21,880 nucleotides of DNA from Bacteroidaceae bacterium (GTDB lineage: Bacteria > Bacteroidota > Bacteroidia > Bacteroidales > Bacteroidaceae), in assembly GCA_017551845.1 (NCBI GenBank), contig JAFZKR010000139.1, forward strand, positions 1-21,880, read 5' to 3'. Made by a program: the position numbers and the translations under genes. Below the pieces are notes generated by a model that worked only from the letters and a program-made list of their open reading frames with translations, did not search any database and was not told where the DNA came from. Below are positions 9,146-16,077 of this stretch, one piece after another. How positions within the stretch are numbered: the stretch's first letter is position 1; every line of letters begins with the position of its first letter.

Positions 9146-11332
9146 TCAATTAATAAACAGCAACTCGCGATACTTCGGCAACGGCCACATATCGTTGTCA
9201 ACAATCTCCTCGAGTTTATCAATAGTCTTACGAAGCGGGAAAAGTGACTCTGCTATCTCATGATAGGCCTTAGCCTTCTCATACTCATCCTCAATCTTGT
9301 TGGCAGCCTTACGGGCCTCAACCATGCTGTCAACTTGACGGCGCAGGTCAGTCACCAGTTCTGATATGCTGGTTACAAGCCCCATGCTCACTCCGGCCAT
9401 TGCTGTGTAGTTATCTGTGAACACACCCTTCATAAGAGTGATGTTCTTGAGCAGTTTGGTCTGATATGCCAGAGCGGCGGGAATGATATGATTGATAGCC
9501 ATACGGCCTGTCACCCGGGCTTCAATCTGTACCTTTTTGGTATATGTTTCCCACTTCACCTCATTGCGTGCCTCAAGTTCCTTCTCGGTGTAAACGCCCA
9601 GCTCAGTGAACATCTTGATAGCCTTGGGAGCGGTAAATGCCTTGAACATCTCAGGCACGTTGGTGCTGGTGTCCAGACCACGACGCTTGGCCTCAGCCTT
9701 CCACTCATCGGTATAACCGTTACCGTCAAAGCAAACCACATCAATAATGCTTTTGATGATAGGTTTCAAGGTATCCATGAATGCTATGTTCATTGGCTTT
9801 CCGGCCTTCATCTCCTTGTCAACACCCTTCTTGAACTCAATGAGCTGTTCTGCAACAGCTGCATTCAGAGTGGTCATTGCACCAGCGCAGTTTGCACTTG
9901 AACCTACGGCACGGAATTCAAAGCGGTTACCTGTGAACGCGAACGGCGATGTACGGTTACGGTCAGTGTTGTCAACAAATATCTCAGGTATCTCAACCAG
10001 ACCTACTGACTTTCCCTTCTTGCCGGCAATCTCAATAGGAGTATCAGACGGAACCTCAAGCAGTTTCTTGAGCACCGAAGTCATAGTCCGACCCAGGAAA
10101 GCCGATACTATTGCGGGAGGTGCCTCATTAGCACCAAGACGGTGAGCATTAGTAGCGGTTGCTATTGAAGCCTTGAGCAGATCATTATGCCTCTGTACGG
10201 CAGCCAGCACGTTTACAAAGAATGTAACGAACTGCAGATTACCCATAGCATCCTTACCTGGAGCGAGCAACAGAGTTCCTGTATCAGTACCGAGTGACCA
10301 GTTATTGTGCTTACCGGAACCGTTGATGCCGTCAAACGGCTTCTCGTGGAACAGAACCACAAATCCGTGCTTACGGGCAATCGTGTTCATCACGTTCATC
10401 ATCTGCTGGTTCTGATCATTTGAAAGATTGGTTTCACCATATATGGGAGCAAGCTCGAACTGGTTGGGAGCAACCTCGTTGTGACGTGTCTTAAGCGGAA
10501 TACCCAGTTTGTAACCGGCTATCTCAATGTCGCGCATGAAAGCGGCCACGCGTGACGGTATTGCACCAAAATAATGGTCATCCAGCTGCTGGTTCTTTGA
10601 TGATGCGTGTCCCATCAATGTACGGCCTGTAAGCATAAGGTCAGGACGTGCAGCATAGAGATCCTCATCAACCAAGAAGTACTCCTGCTCCCAGCCCAGA
10701 TATGAATAAACCTTCTTGACCTTGGAATCAAACATCTTGCAGATAGGCAGAGCGGCATCATTTACAGCCTTCAGAGCCTTCTTAAGCGGAGTCTTGTAGT
10801 CAAGAGCCTCACCGGTATATGATATGAATACGGTAGGTATGCAGAGAGTGTCATCCTGTATGAACACAGGCGATGTAGGATCCCATGCCGTATAGCCGCG
10901 GGCCTCGAAAGTGGCACGGATACCACCGCTCGGGAATGATGATGCGTCAGGCTCCTGCTGTGCCAGAGCTTTGCCGTCGAAAGTCTCAATCATACCGCCC
11001 TTGCCATCGTACTCCATGAATGAGTCGTGCTTTTCGGCAGTACCGTCAGTTAGCGGCTGGAACCAGTGTGTGATATGTGTCACACCATGCTCCATAGCCC
11101 AAACCTTCATACCTGCGGCAACTCCGTCAGCAGTTTTGCGGTCCAGATGCTCACCGTTATCAATACAATTGACCAGTGCTTTGTAGGTCTCGGCATCAAG
11201 ATACTTGCGCATCTTGTCCCTGTTGAACACCAATTCCCCGAAATAATCGGAAATCTTCTTGTCTGGTGTCTCTACTACAGCCGCCTTCTTCTTGAAAGCA
11301 TCCTGTATTACATCAAATCTTAGTTCACTCAT
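9146..11332 (-). CDS. glnN: Glutamine synthetase, type III (GSIII)
   Basis: This ATP-dependent ligase makes glutamine from glutamate and ammonium. The 728-residue length identifies GSIII (GlnN; called glnA in Bacteroides fragilis), a family of about 700-730 residues, unlike the roughly 450-residue GSI. Visible GSIII landmarks are an N-terminal extension with ISDYFGELVFN, EVAPNQFELAP (about 280-290) and NGSGKHNNWSLGTDTG (about 334-349), equivalent to the glutamate/ATP-site HxNxS region of other GS classes. GNRFEFRAVGSSANCA (about 465-480) resembles the ATP-site Arg motif. No adenylylation-type Tyr motif of GSI is obvious. It starts 32 bp after the asnB stop and is followed by gltB after a hairpin-rich gap, so it probably shares the asnB transcript. 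Confidence 0.95.
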   Translation of the reverse strand: MSELRFDVIQDAFKKKAAVVETPDKKISDYFGELVFNRDKMRKYLDAETYKALVNCIDNGEHLDRKTADGVAAGMKVWAMEHGVTHITHWFQPLTDGTAEKHDSFMEYDGKGGMIETFDGKALAQQEPDASSFPSGGIRATFEARGYTAWDPTSPVFIQDDTLCIPTVFISYTGEALDYKTPLKKALKAVNDAALPICKMFDSKVKKVYSYLGWEQEYFLVDEDLYAARPDLMLTGRTLMGHASSKNQQLDDHYFGAIPSRVAAFMRDIEIAGYKLGIPLKTRHNEVAPNQFELAPIYGETNLSNDQNQQMMNVMNTIARKHGFVVLFHEKPFDGINGSGKHNNWSLGTDTGTLLLAPGKDAMGNLQFVTFFVNVLAAVQRHNDLLKASIATATNAHRLGANEAPPAIVSAFLGRTMTSVLKKLLEVPSDTPIEIAGKKGKSVGLVEIPEIFVDNTDRNRTSPFAFTGNRFEFRAVGSSANCAGAMTTLNAAVAEQLIEFKKGVDKEMKAGKPMNIAFMDTLKPIIKSIIDVVCFDGNGYTDEWKAEAKRRGLDTSTNVPEMFKAFTAPKAIKMFTELGVYTEKELEARNEVKWETYTKKVQIEARVTGRMAINHIIPAALAYQTKLLKNITLMKGVFTDNYTAMAGVSMGLVTSISELVTDLRRQVDSMVEARKAANKIEDEYEKAKAYHEIAESLFPLRKTIDKLEEIVDNDMWPLPKYRELLFIN

Positions 11333-11364
11333 ATCAGTTGAGTTTAAGTTAATAAATAATCAGA

Positions 11365-13041
11365 TTAATAAGCTTTTTCATGAACACCCTTCACAGCGCG
11401 GCCGCTGGGGTCATTAATGTTCCGGAATGATTTGTCCCATGCAAGCGCTTCGGCTGTAGAGCAGGCCACACTAGGTACGCTGGGTACCGTACGCGCTGCG
11501 CTCTCGCTCGGAAACAGCTCCTCATATATGGAACGGTAGTAATACTCCTCCTTGTTCATAGGCGGATTGACAGGGAAACGCTCAGCGGCATGAGTCATCT
11601 GCTCATCGGATACAGCATTTGCAGTGAAAGCCTTCAGCGAGTCTATCCAACTGTAACCCACCCCATCACTGAACTGCTCTTTCTGACGCCATACTATCTC
11701 ACGCGGAAGCATATCTTCAAATGCCTGGCGTACTACCTTCTTCTCTATCTCATTGCCACGACACATCTTGCATTCAGGATCAAGGCTCATAGCCACATCC
11801 AGGAATACGGTGTCAAGGAAAGGTACACGACCCTCAATACCCCACGCTGCCAACGATTTGTTAGCTCTGAGGCAGTCATACTGGTACAGACGAGAAAGCT
11901 TGCGTACGGTCTCTTCATGGAAAGCCTTAGCATCAGGTGCCTTGTGGAAATACAGGTAACCTCCGAACACCTCATCGGCTCCCTCACCACTCAAAACCAT
12001 CTTTATACCCATGCTACGTATCACACGGGCCAGCAGATACATGGGGGTGCTTGCACGTACGGTAGTAACATCGTATGTCTCAATGTGATAAATCACGTCA
12101 CGTATAGCGTCTATTCCTTCCTGAACGGTGTAGTTCACTTCATGATGAACTGTGCCCAGATGCTCAGCCACCAGTCTGGCCTTCTCCAGATCCGGAGCTC
12201 CCTTCAGTCCCACTGCGAACGAATGAAGACGTGGCCACCAAGCATCATGCCTACCCTCTGTCTCTATTCGTTTGGCGGAATATTTCCGTGCTATAGCCGA
12301 TATAACAGAACTGTCCAGTCCGCCTGATAGCAATACTCCGTAAGGCACATCGCTCATCATCTGACGGCGCACGGCAGCCTCAAGGCTCTCACGCAACAGC
12401 TTAGGCGCATCGGCAGCCTTAGGACCATCCTTCACTGCATCATAATCCTTCCATGGACGCTTGTACCATCTCTCCATGCGCCCCTCACTACCCAACAGAT
12501 AATGTCCGGGAGGGAACACCTCATAACGCTCACAATAGCCCTCCAGAGCTTTCAGCTCACTGGCCACATAAAGCGTACCGTCATTGTCATATCCTATATA
12601 AAGAGGTATAACACCTATTGCGTCACGTGCAATCAGGAAATCCCCGCTCTCCTCATCAAACAGGGCAAACGCAAATATGCCGTCCAGCTCATCAAGAAAA
12701 TCCTTGCCTTTCTCACGATACAGCGCCAGTATCACCTCACAGTCAGAACCTGTCCGGAAACTGTAGCTGTCCTGCATGCGCTCCCTGAATGAGCGATGGT
12801 TGTAAATCTCACCATTTACTGCCAGAACCTGATTGCGGTCGGGTGAATATAGCGGCTGACCTCCGGAAAGCGGATCCACAATGGCCAGACGTTCATGTGC
12901 CAGCACACAACGGCTGCTGCTGTACACACCGCTCCAGTCCGGCCCGCGATGCCTTATGGTCGTTGCCATCTTAAGCGCCTTTTCACGCATTGCAGCCGAT
13001 TTGCCGTCGGGTATCCTGAAAATTCCCACAAAACCACACAT
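11365..13041 (-). CDS. asnB: Asparagine synthetase B (glutamine-hydrolysing)
   Basis: AsnB makes asparagine from aspartate, glutamine and ATP. The 558-residue protein starts MCGFVGIF, so removal of Met exposes the class II glutaminase nucleophile Cys2. RLAIVD (51-56) and NGEIYN (76-81) line the glutamine pocket. The synthetase domain carries the pyrophosphatase-type loop SGGLDSS (239-245) and later GEGADEVFGGY. Length matches E. coli AsnB (554). The start is fixed by the need for Cys at position 2. It is the first enzyme gene of the nitrogen run, lying 40 bp downstream of a hairpin and about 100 bp downstream of an Asn-rich leader ORF, which suggests control by asparagine-tRNA charging. Confidence 0.97.
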   Translation of the reverse strand: MCGFVGIFRIPDGKSAAMREKALKMATTIRHRGPDWSGVYSSSRCVLAHERLAIVDPLSGGQPLYSPDRNQVLAVNGEIYNHRSFRERMQDSYSFRTGSDCEVILALYREKGKDFLDELDGIFAFALFDEESGDFLIARDAIGVIPLYIGYDNDGTLYVASELKALEGYCERYEVFPPGHYLLGSEGRMERWYKRPWKDYDAVKDGPKAADAPKLLRESLEAAVRRQMMSDVPYGVLLSGGLDSSVISAIARKYSAKRIETEGRHDAWWPRLHSFAVGLKGAPDLEKARLVAEHLGTVHHEVNYTVQEGIDAIRDVIYHIETYDVTTVRASTPMYLLARVIRSMGIKMVLSGEGADEVFGGYLYFHKAPDAKAFHEETVRKLSRLYQYDCLRANKSLAAWGIEGRVPFLDTVFLDVAMSLDPECKMCRGNEIEKKVVRQAFEDMLPREIVWRQKEQFSDGVGYSWIDSLKAFTANAVSDEQMTHAAERFPVNPPMNKEEYYYRSIYEELFPSESAARTVPSVPSVACSTAEALAWDKSFRNINDPSGRAVKGVHEKAY

Positions 13042-13070
13042 ATACTCAATATCACTTTTATGTTATCCTA

Positions 13071-13109
13071 ACCAAAAGAAGAAGGCTGGTCCTATCTGAA
13101 CCAGCCTTC
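13071..13109 (-). terminator. Attenuator hairpin upstream of asnB
   Basis: On the minus strand, a perfect 10-bp stem GAAGGCTGGT / ACCAGCCTTC with a 9-nt loop is followed by TTCTTTTGGT, a short imperfect U-tract. It ends 40 nt before the asnB ATG, so it sits between promoter and gene and not at an operon end. That position means a regulated (conditional) terminator rather than a constitutive one. The GGCTGGT/ACCAGCC core is shared with the hairpin upstream of the P-II gene. Confidence 0.8.
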
Positions 13110-13143
13110 ATCATTTTATCTATTCTCTATCTCCATATCCCTG

Positions 13144-13269
13144 TCAACATGTCCGACTGGTGAAACAACAAGGGGAACCGGGAATCTGATTATTATTCTG
13201 ATTCCAGTTATTATTCTGCTTATCATTCATCTGATTAGACAGACAGTTATATGTAATATTGATCTCCAT
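13144..13269 (-). CDS. Asparagine-rich leader peptide of the asnB operon (41 aa)
   Basis: An ATG about 20 nt downstream of a TAACTTTG promoter box opens a 41-codon frame. It holds 11 Asn (positions 4, 8, 12, 15, 19-21, 23, 25-27) and 4 Gln codons and ends in TGA 34 nt before the asnB attenuator hairpin. The dense stretch is QNNNWNQNNNQIPG (18-31). Nine of the 11 Asn codons are AAT. Bases 13155-13161, within codons 37-39 (ACC AGT C), can pair with the hairpin's 5' arm GGCTGGT (7 bp including one G-U). Ribosomes stalled at the Asn run would leave this segment free and favour antitermination; ribosomes reaching the stop would cover it and permit termination. The peptide itself has no recognisable domain and is read as a sensor of charged Asn-tRNA. 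Translation and regulation are inferred, not shown. Confidence 0.8.
   Translation of the reverse strand: MEINITYNCLSNQMNDKQNNNWNQNNNQIPGSPCCFTSRTC
13155..13161 (-). promoter_or_regulatory. Predicted antiterminator strand in the asnB leader
   Basis: The minus-strand segment ACCAGTC repeats most of the 3' arm of the downstream hairpin (ACCAGCC). It can therefore compete for the 5' arm GGCTGGT, forming A-U, C-G, C-G, A-U, G-C, U-G and C-G pairs. It lies 3-5 codons before the leader stop, where a terminating ribosome would mask it. Confidence 0.6.
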
Positions 13270-13287
13270 ATATCTTTATTGACGATG

Positions 13288-13318
13288 CAAAGTTAAGCAC
13301 ATAATTTCAAACTGCAAT
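13288..13318 (-). promoter_or_regulatory. Bacteroidales promoter for the asnB leader/operon
   Basis: The minus strand carries TAACTTTG (13288-13295), an exact match to the TAnnTTTG -7 box used by the primary sigma factor of Bacteroides. An ATTG lies 19 nt upstream as a partial -33 element. Transcription would start about 5-8 nt downstream, giving a leader ORF close to the RNA 5' end. Confidence 0.7.
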
Positions 13319-13436
13319 GAAAAATCGAAGTTTTTTTACGTATTAACACAAATTTCTACATAATGACAGAATAATGACACATAATACAAGTCAATTACCA
13401 ACATTATGTTACTCTTTAACACATTTTTTACACGTT

Positions 13437-13470
13437 TTTGTGACAAATAGTGATGTAATGATTATCTTTG
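13437..13470 (+). promoter_or_regulatory. Promoter for the small lipoprotein gene
   Basis: TATCTTTG (13463-13470) fits the TAnnTTTG -7 box. TTTG at 13437-13440 could serve as -33, although the 22-nt spacer is slightly long. The gene starts 33 nt downstream. The promoter is divergent from that of the asnB leader, with an AT-rich 140-bp gap between them in which nothing else was recognised. Confidence 0.65.
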
Positions 13471-13503
13471 CATCCAAGCATTCACTTTTAAACCAATAAT
13501 TAT

Positions 13504-13932
13504 ATGAAAAGAACCATCCGGGCATTACTCCTTATTATGACGGTAAGCCTTTTTACAGTTTCATGCAGTGAAACCACCCGTAACACTATCGCCGTTTCCG
13601 GCAAATGGCAGCTTACCAGGACCGTCCTGACTGAAAATGGAGAAGTGGTCTATGACAAGTATGCCGTACAGGAAGACCGAAGCATCTTCTATGAGTTCAA
13701 TTCCAATAATGAACTGGTCCAGACTATCATTACCAGTAAAGGTACCGATATACACTTGGGAAGATGGCTGGTTGACGAAGATATCCTCGTTTTATCCTTC
13801 GCCGAGGACAGCCAGACATTTCACATTGAAAAAACCTCTCTGCTTGAAATGGTCCTGAGTGAAAGCTACACGGAAAACGGCAAGAACTACGTATATACCA
13901 TTACGCTCAGAAGCTACTCTGAAAAGAAATAA
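13504..13932 (+). CDS. Small lipoprotein, lipocalin-like fold suspected
   Basis: The 142-residue product starts MKRTIRALLLIMTVSLFTVSC. A basic n-region, a hydrophobic core and the lipobox FTVSC indicate processing and lipidation at Cys21. The mature part has a pattern seen in Bacteroidetes lipocalin-like small lipoproteins: an opening 'GKWQLTRTV' strand, a mid-chain 'FYEFNSNNELVQT' segment, then 'GRWLVDEDILVLSF' and a closing 'NYVYTITLR' strand. Function is unknown. The residues after Cys21 (SETTRN) lack the charged surface-export signal described for Bacteroidetes lipoproteins, so a periplasm-facing location is more likely. Its stop lies 1 bp from the stop of the convergent outer-membrane protein gene, with no terminator visible between. 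Its own promoter is well formed. Confidence 0.8.
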   Translation: MKRTIRALLLIMTVSLFTVSCSETTRNTIAVSGKWQLTRTVLTENGEVVYDKYAVQEDRSIFYEFNSNNELVQTIITSKGTDIHLGRWLVDEDILVLSFAEDSQTFHIEKTSLLEMVLSESYTENGKNYVYTITLRSYSEKK

Positions 13933-13933
13933 C

Positions 13934-14623
13934 TCAGAACGAGAAGCCCAAAACAAAGTAGGCCATCTCGGCACAGGGGTTGAGAGTTATTCCCGCCGAT
14001 ATGGGCAAACTGAAACTCTCCGTAATGTCAATTGATTTTTCAGCAGCAAGCGATACGTTGGTTACCGCAAAGCCATCGGTTCCATAAAGGGGTGTCTCCA
14101 TTGGAACAAATCCCAGAGTTGCAGTCCAATCTGCACCAAACGCACTGAATGGTGCCGCCAGTTCGCAGCATGAGCTGTACGCCCGGTCGCCATCGGCTTT
14201 GAAATCATTGCCGGCAAAGTTTGTGTACCAGCTTATTGACGCAAAGCCGAAATCATACCCAAGGAATGCCTCAAATATATGGTTGGTTGCATTCTCACCA
14301 TATTTAAAATAACGCCCGTAAGGCTCACTGCCCACGCTGAACCAATAGTCTGTCATACCGACACTTGCCCCACCTGCTGAATAACTCAGAGTGAGATCAA
14401 GCTCTTTGGTATCAAGGTGATTTACTATGCCTATGCTCCCCCAGGCCGAAATCTCAAATCCGCCCGCACTGACAGCCAATGTGGGTTGCAGCGCTGCATC
14501 GCCGCATTTTACCCCTCTGAATATATATTCACTTACTACATCAGCACCTACTGTTGTTTTTATCTCTGCGTGTAATGGAACTAATATTGCGGCCATTACA
14601 ACTAATACAAATACTTTCTTCAT
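13934..14623 (-). CDS. TorF/Gcw_chp-like outer-membrane beta-barrel linked to amtB
   Basis: The 229-residue protein has a signal peptide (about 1-19, ending LVPLHA). The mature protein opens with GADVVSEYIFRGV (27-38), then LQPTLAVSAGGFEISAWGS and KELDLTLSY. The S-x-Y-x-F-R-G motif followed by a 'P-x-G-x-F-x-W-x-S ... ELDL' pattern is that of the Gcw_chp/TorF family of putative porins. Alternating hydrophobic strands and a C-terminal aromatic (VLGFSF) support an outer-membrane barrel. It lies 177 bp downstream of amtB on the same strand, so it may move ammonium or small nitrogen compounds across the outer membrane for AmtB. That role is inferred from position; transport has not been shown. 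The Cys-Cys pair in SSCCEL is unusual for a barrel. Confidence 0.75.
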   Translation of the reverse strand: MKKVFVLVVMAAILVPLHAEIKTTVGADVVSEYIFRGVKCGDAALQPTLAVSAGGFEISAWGSIGIVNHLDTKELDLTLSYSAGGASVGMTDYWFSVGSEPYGRYFKYGENATNHIFEAFLGYDFGFASISWYTNFAGNDFKADGDRAYSSCCELAAPFSAFGADWTATLGFVPMETPLYGTDGFAVTNVSLAAEKSIDITESFSLPISAGITLNPCAEMAYFVLGFSF

Positions 14624-14640
14624 AATGTGTTATTAAATAA

Positions 14641-14734
14641 TGAAAGTTGAAGGCTGAAAACCGACTAAAGAGAGTTAAAAAACGAATCAATCACTAATAC
14701 ATTAATTTGCCAATCTTCAAACCTTCAACTTTCA
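14641..14734. repeat. Inverted repeat between the barrel gene and amtB
   Basis: TGAAAGTTGAAGG (14641-14653) and its exact reverse complement CCTTCAACTTTCA (14722-14734) flank 68 bp of AT-rich sequence. Beyond the 13-bp arms, further matches (TGAA and TTCAA) extend the pairing imperfectly. It could form a long hairpin in the amtB-barrel mRNA, or be a decayed remnant of a small mobile repeat. No ORF lies inside it. Confidence 0.55.
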
Positions 14735-14760
14735 ATTTGAGATTTATATGTTATGTGAAA

Positions 14761-14790
14761 TGTGAAATTGGGGACTGTCCCCTTTTTCAC
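14761..14790. repeat. REP-like palindrome GGGGACTGTCCCC after amtB
   Basis: The palindrome GGGGACTGTCCCC is framed by an outer inverted pair GTGAA/TTCAC. GGGGACxGTCCCC palindromes are scattered in intergenic DNA of many bacteria and resemble repeats handled by REP-associated (RAYT) transposases. It begins about 10 bp past the amtB stop and might also act as a 3'-end hairpin. The T-run lies on the plus-strand side, so it is not a good terminator for the minus-strand amtB transcript. Confidence 0.5.
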
Positions 14791-14800
14791 ATTCAGTTTT

Positions 14801-16048
14801 TTAAATGTTATAGGCAGTCTCTCCGTGTTCGTAAATATCCAGGCCTTCCTCCTCTACTCTGGGCTCAACGCGGATTCCGTGAACCTTTTTGAGGATAACG
14901 AATGTGAGCATGCCAAGGCAGAATGACCAAGCGACTGTTACCAGTGATCCAAGAGCCTCAACGCCCAGGAAGTGCCAGCCTCCACCATAGAACAAGCCAC
15001 CGTCCACAGCAAACATACCTGTCATGAGAGTACCCAGAATACCGCAAACTCCGTGTACTGATACAGCACCTACAGGATCATCAATCTTGCAAATTTTATC
15101 AATAAGGGCAACAGAACCTACCATTGCGACACCACAAACAGTACCTATAATTGCAGAACCGCCTATTGATACAAGGTCGCAACCTGCCGTGATACCTACC
15201 AGACCAGCCAGAATACCGTTGCAAACCAATGAAAGTGAAGGTTTGCCGTAAACAATCCATGTAAGGAACAGCACTGAAAGTCCGCCTGTTGCAGCAGCCA
15301 TGTTGGTTGTGCACATTACGTGTGAAATTGCAATTGCATTCTCGGCACCCTCGGCAGCCAGCTGTGAACCGGGGTTGAAACCGAACCAACCGAACCAGAG
15401 GATAAACACGCCCAGAGCACCGAATGTCAGGTTATGACCGGGGATAGCGCGGGATTCGCCCGTCTTTGAATATTTTCCGATACGTGGACCAAGCACCATA
15501 GCACCGGCAAGTGCAATCACGCCGCCACAGGTGTGAACAACTGTTGAACCTGCAAAATCATGAAAACCAAGCTCGCTCAACCAACCGCCGCCCCATGTCC
15601 AGTGACCTTCAATGGGGTAAATAAGGACTGAAATAATGATTGAAATGATCACGTACATTGAAAACTTGGTTCTCTCGGCCATACCGCCCGATACTATTGT
15701 AGCGGCTGTGGCGCAGAATACGGTTTGAAATATCAGAGTGCATTCGGCAGGAACGTTTGAGTCACCTATGAATGACCAGTCAAAAAGGTGAAGGCCACCT
15801 ATGAATCCGTTGTTTGTTCCATGCATAAGACCGAAACCTATCATCCAGAACAGGAACGAGCCCACCATGAAGTCAACAAAGTTCTTCATCAGAATATTTG
15901 CAGTATTCTTGGAACGGGTAAAGCCCGCCTCAACCAGCGCGAAACCGGGCTGCATAAAGAACACCAGCATAGCTGCTATCAACACCCAGACTGTATCCAG
16001 TCCGCTTATACCACTCTCTGATATTGTCGATATAATTGAATCTTCCAT
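14801..16048 (-). CDS. amtB: Ammonium channel/transporter
   Basis: AmtB is a trimeric inner-membrane channel for ammonium/ammonia, gated by P-II. The 415-residue protein has about 11 hydrophobic segments. Family landmarks are MQPGFALVEAGFTRSKN (32-48), Asp164 in HDFAGSTVVH, the twin pore histidines His172 and His332 (SVHGVCG), the Phe-rich WFGWFGFNPGS (218-228) and DDPVGAVSVHG (323-333). The N-terminus has no long cleavable signal, unlike E. coli AmtB. A 25-residue charged cytoplasmic tail (VEPRVEEEGLD...) is normal. It begins 29 bp after the P-II stop, the usual glnK-amtB pairing in the usual order. Upstream, the shared transcript passes a Gln/Asn leader and attenuator. Confidence 0.97.
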   Translation of the reverse strand: MEDSIISTISESGISGLDTVWVLIAAMLVFFMQPGFALVEAGFTRSKNTANILMKNFVDFMVGSFLFWMIGFGLMHGTNNGFIGGLHLFDWSFIGDSNVPAECTLIFQTVFCATAATIVSGGMAERTKFSMYVIISIIISVLIYPIEGHWTWGGGWLSELGFHDFAGSTVVHTCGGVIALAGAMVLGPRIGKYSKTGESRAIPGHNLTFGALGVFILWFGWFGFNPGSQLAAEGAENAIAISHVMCTTNMAAATGGLSVLFLTWIVYGKPSLSLVCNGILAGLVGITAGCDLVSIGGSAIIGTVCGVAMVGSVALIDKICKIDDPVGAVSVHGVCGILGTLMTGMFAVDGGLFYGGGWHFLGVEALGSLVTVAWSFCLGMLTFVILKKVHGIRVEPRVEEEGLDIYEHGETAYNI

Positions 16049-16077
16049 AATCGTGTTTGTTTAAAATCGTGTTTTAC

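Noticed and set aside
11590..12327. A 245-codon plus-strand frame antisense to asnB
   Set aside because: It is a shadow of the asnB coding strand with no family resemblance and no start region of its own.
13144..13269. The Asn/Gln-rich stretches as simple AAT/CAG microsatellites without meaning
   Set aside because: They stay in an open ATG-to-stop frame, sit between a promoter box and a conditional terminator, occur before two nitrogen genes, and end in segments complementary to the terminator arm.
13042..13300. A T-box riboswitch for asparagine upstream of asnB
   Set aside because: No T-box consensus sequence or specifier-loop architecture is visible; the leader ORF explains the layout better, and T-boxes are characteristic of Gram-positive lineages.
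13300..13436. A possible small RNA or ORF in the AT-rich gap between divergent promoters
   Set aside because: Only AT-rich sequence was seen; no stem with U-tract and no ORF of credible composition.
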